The notes under the pieces are model-generated. The model was not told the DNA's origin. It saw only the letters and a list, made by a program, of their open reading frames with translations, and searched no databases. This document shows positions 62,038 through 64,000 of a stretch of 64,000 bases of DNA, one piece after another (position 1 is the first letter of the stretch; every line of letters begins with the position of its first letter). The stretch lies in assembly GCA_964007475.1 (NCBI GenBank), contig OZ023274.1:53897678-53961677 (forward strand). The letters run 5' to 3'. The translations under genes were made by a program, and so were the position numbers. This DNA comes from Hybos culiciformis. Lineage: Eukaryota > Arthropoda > Insecta > Diptera > Hybotidae.

Positions 62038-62454
62038 CTAAAATATTTTGTTAATTATTTTTAAGAGTTATATATTATAGTGTTTAATTATTAATTACAT
62101 TTGATTTTTTTTTGATTTATGATAAAGAAAATACAAATTTGTTTGTTTAATATTACAATTTTTTTGAATCGCACAAAATTTCAGGGATGACAACAATAAT
62201 AGAATCACTAATTGTAAAGTTTAATTTCCAACTAAACTTCAGTTTTTGGGTCATAAAAACTCATTTGAGAAGTTCTTCTTTGTGACTTAAAATAACGTTT
62301 GTAAGACATATGGATAGACCTCCCATAGGGAGGAAACAAATGTTAAACTGCTTTTTGGAAATAGACAGAGTGTTAGGAGTTAACTCCACCTCTGACACGG
62401 GATGAGCCTGCATTGCAGTGTAGCTGGGTTGTCCCAAATTATTAACCCTAATTT

Positions 62455-62640
62455 CGTAATATATTATTTAATATAATATATATATGTATTATATAATATA
62501 TTATTTAATATAATATATTTATATGATATTATATAATATATTATTTAATATAATATATTTATATGACATATTATCTAATATAATATATTTATATAATATA
62601 TTATTTAATATAGTGTATATATAATATAAATTTGAAAATA
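62455..62640. repeat. AT tandem repeat, about 34-bp unit
   Basis: Repeats of ATATTATTTAATATAATATA with TTTATATGA spacers, about five copies. It may be the tail of an older element, because a non-AT patch (GGGATGAGCCTGCATTGCAG) lies just upstream at about 62290-62440. Confidence 0.75.
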
Positions 62641-62830
62641 TTATAAAATACATTATTGTATATATGCATTCACATTTCAAAGTTAAAGACGAAATACCGT
62701 AATATGTATCAAGTTCAAATCTGTCTAATACCTATGTATATGTACGCAAAAATTGATGACTATTTGAATTTCATAAAATTTGTGTGAATGCAGACTTTTT
62801 TTATGTAGCAGAATTGTATTATCTTTCTAT

Positions 62831-62860
62831 GTGTTGTTGATAATACTTTTTGCTAACATT
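62831..62860 (+). rRNA. 3' remnant of a 5S rRNA gene with its terminator region
   Basis: GTGTTGTTGATAATACTTTT continues as TGCTAACATTGTACTAGATC, the same sequence that follows both complete 5S genes. Only about the last 10 bp of the gene remain. Confidence 0.6.
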
Positions 62861-63032
62861 GTACTAGATCAGAAGAATATATAAGTTTAGATGACTTATC
62901 AAACTAATTTTATTTGGGTTCAAATATTATTCACATTTACAACCTTGAAGTTGTGCAAAACCTTCAAGATGTAATAATTAACTTTGTTCTAAAATATAGT
63001 TCCTCATTATACATCAAAAAGGTCTTGCTATC

Positions 63033-63150
63033 GCCAACGGCCATACCATGTTGAACACACCGGTTCTCGTCTGATCACCGAAGTTAAGCAACATCGGGCG
63101 TGGTTAGTACTTAGATGGGTGACCGCTTGGGAACACCGCGTGTTGTTGGT
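63033..63150 (+). rRNA. 5S rRNA: 5S ribosomal RNA, copy 1
   Basis: 118 bp from GCCAACGGCCATACCATGTT to GTGTTGTTGGT. The internal control region AAGTTAAGCAACATCGGGCG and the C box GATGGGTGACCGCTTGGGAA are intact. The sequence is of insect type. A T-run (ACTTTTTGC) six bases after the end is a polymerase III terminator. It is identical by eye to copy 2. Confidence 0.96.
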
Positions 63151-63188
63151 AATACTTTTTGCTAACATTGTACTAGATCAGAAGAATA

Positions 63189-63411
63189 AATTACAAGAAG
63201 GGTTTTTTATTCCACACTTCCTTTAAATAATAAAATTGCCCAAAATTGTATAATGTATACGTCGATTACATTTATGTAGTGATTAATTAGTTGTATTGGA
63301 TATCCACCATCCTTATCTCTTAGATTTAAGTTTCTTTAACTATGTTTATAAAAAAAAAAAATTATTGTAAATATTCTGTGGACAAATAAATAATCGAATT
63401 GAATTGAATTG
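63189..63411 (+). mobile_element. Truncated retroposon in the 5S spacer with 14-bp target duplication
   Basis: AGATCAGAAGAATA occurs at 63175-63188 and 63412-63425. The 223-bp insert ends in a simple tail (ATCGAATTGAATTGAATTG) of the kind seen at LINE 3' ends. The insert is absent from the spacer before copy 1. Confidence 0.82.
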
Positions 63412-63586
63412 AGATCAGAAGAATATATAAGTTAAGAATTTAGATGATTTATCAAACTAATTTTAATTTATGTTCAAATTCTATTCACATTTACAACCTT
63501 GAAGTTAAACAACAACTTCAAGGTACAAAAATCAACTTTGTTCTAAAATATTGTTCTTCATTATGCATCAAAAAGGTCTTGCTATC

Positions 63587-63704
63587 GCCAACGGCCATAC
63601 CATGTTGAACACACCGGTTCTCGTCTGATCACCGAAGTTAAGCAACATCGGGCGTGGTTAGTACTTAGATGGGTGACCGCTTGGGAACACCGCGTGTTGT
63701 TGGT
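63587..63704 (+). rRNA. 5S rRNA: 5S ribosomal RNA, copy 2
   Basis: 118 bp with the same ends and internal promoter as copy 1, followed by TAATACTTTTTGCT. The spacer has conserved upstream sequence GCATCAAAAAGGTCTTGCTA, also found before copy 1, which may act as the external start element. Confidence 0.96.
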
Positions 63705-64000
63705 AATACTTTTTGCTAAAATTTGTACTAGATTAGAAGAATATACAGCGAAAACTGCCTAAGACAGAACCTCAACGGACCGGGAAATATTTCCGACTTA
63801 GACAGGTTTCCGTCTTACACAGAGTTAATAAAAAATATATATTTTGAAACTTAATTTTGTAATGTATGTATTTAATATTTATATACATGGGTAGTTCCAC
63901 GGAAATAAAAAATGTAAAAAAGAAAATAATATTTTTGAGACTGAAATCAGTATTTGTTAGATGCTTCAGATAATTTCGAACTTATTCTCAAAGGGAACAC
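63705..64000. other. Spacer after 5S copy 2
   Basis: The first 35 bases repeat the 5S flank (ACTTTTTGCTAAAATTTGTA). After about 63745 the sequence changes (AAAACTGCCTAAGACAGAAC), so the tandem ends or is interrupted here. No gene is seen. Confidence 0.5.

Overview
The window is AT-rich insect nuclear DNA. The evidence is spliced genes with short introns and GT-AG borders, insect-type 5S rRNA genes at the right end, animal proteins (MBD2/3, RNF146/Iduna, NKAP, AMPK beta), and very many non-autonomous transposons. I cannot fix the order. A short TTAGG run near 11.45 kb and the protein sequences are not diagnostic.

Host genes. From left to right: a TMEM42-like membrane protein (460-1894, minus, 3 exons); MBD2/3 divergent from it (2774-5983, plus, 5 exons); an intronless hAT-derived gene with two BED-like fingers (6396-8954, minus); a C2H2 zinc-finger locus on the minus strand broken by insertions (11717-15267); an intact inverted copy of its 5' part with different fingers (34713-36296, plus); RNF146/Iduna with two alternative WWE terminal exons (37400-40314, minus); a ZBED/hAT-derived gene (49085-51480, plus); NKAP (52342-53890, minus); AMPK beta (58463-60344, plus); and a two-copy 5S rDNA tandem (63.03-63.70 kb). 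Exon joins were worked out by hand from splice sites, phase and protein continuity.

Mobile DNA. Most of 12.5-34.2 kb and 40.7-57.3 kb is transposons. Many have target-site duplications that can be read directly. 8-bp hAT-type duplications occur at 13979, 17448, 18735, 19292 and 54079. TTA/TAA duplications occur at 13518 and 14026, TA at 18432, 18684, 22316 and 26077, a 9-bp duplication at 43491, a 10-bp one at 15900 and TTAA at 54597. Three large foldback structures stand out. One is a 2.86-kb palindrome whose arms are tandem 157-bp units (31.3-34.15 kb). One is a 4.36-kb element with 9-bp duplications that carries a dead LINE (43.5-47.85 kb). One is a 2.4-kb head-to-head pair of TTAA elements (54.6-57.0 kb). 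An apparently complete hAT transposase gene with one intron lies at 28760-31148.

The zinc-finger locus is the main meeting point of genes and transposons. An inverted duplication about 1.45 kb long, with arms 19 kb apart, gave two copies. The plus copy is clean. The minus copy has lost one finger in frame, received three nested elements in an intron, and is split by a GC-rich hairpin element sitting exactly at the edge of the shared sequence. No bacterial, CRISPR or viral gene system was seen.
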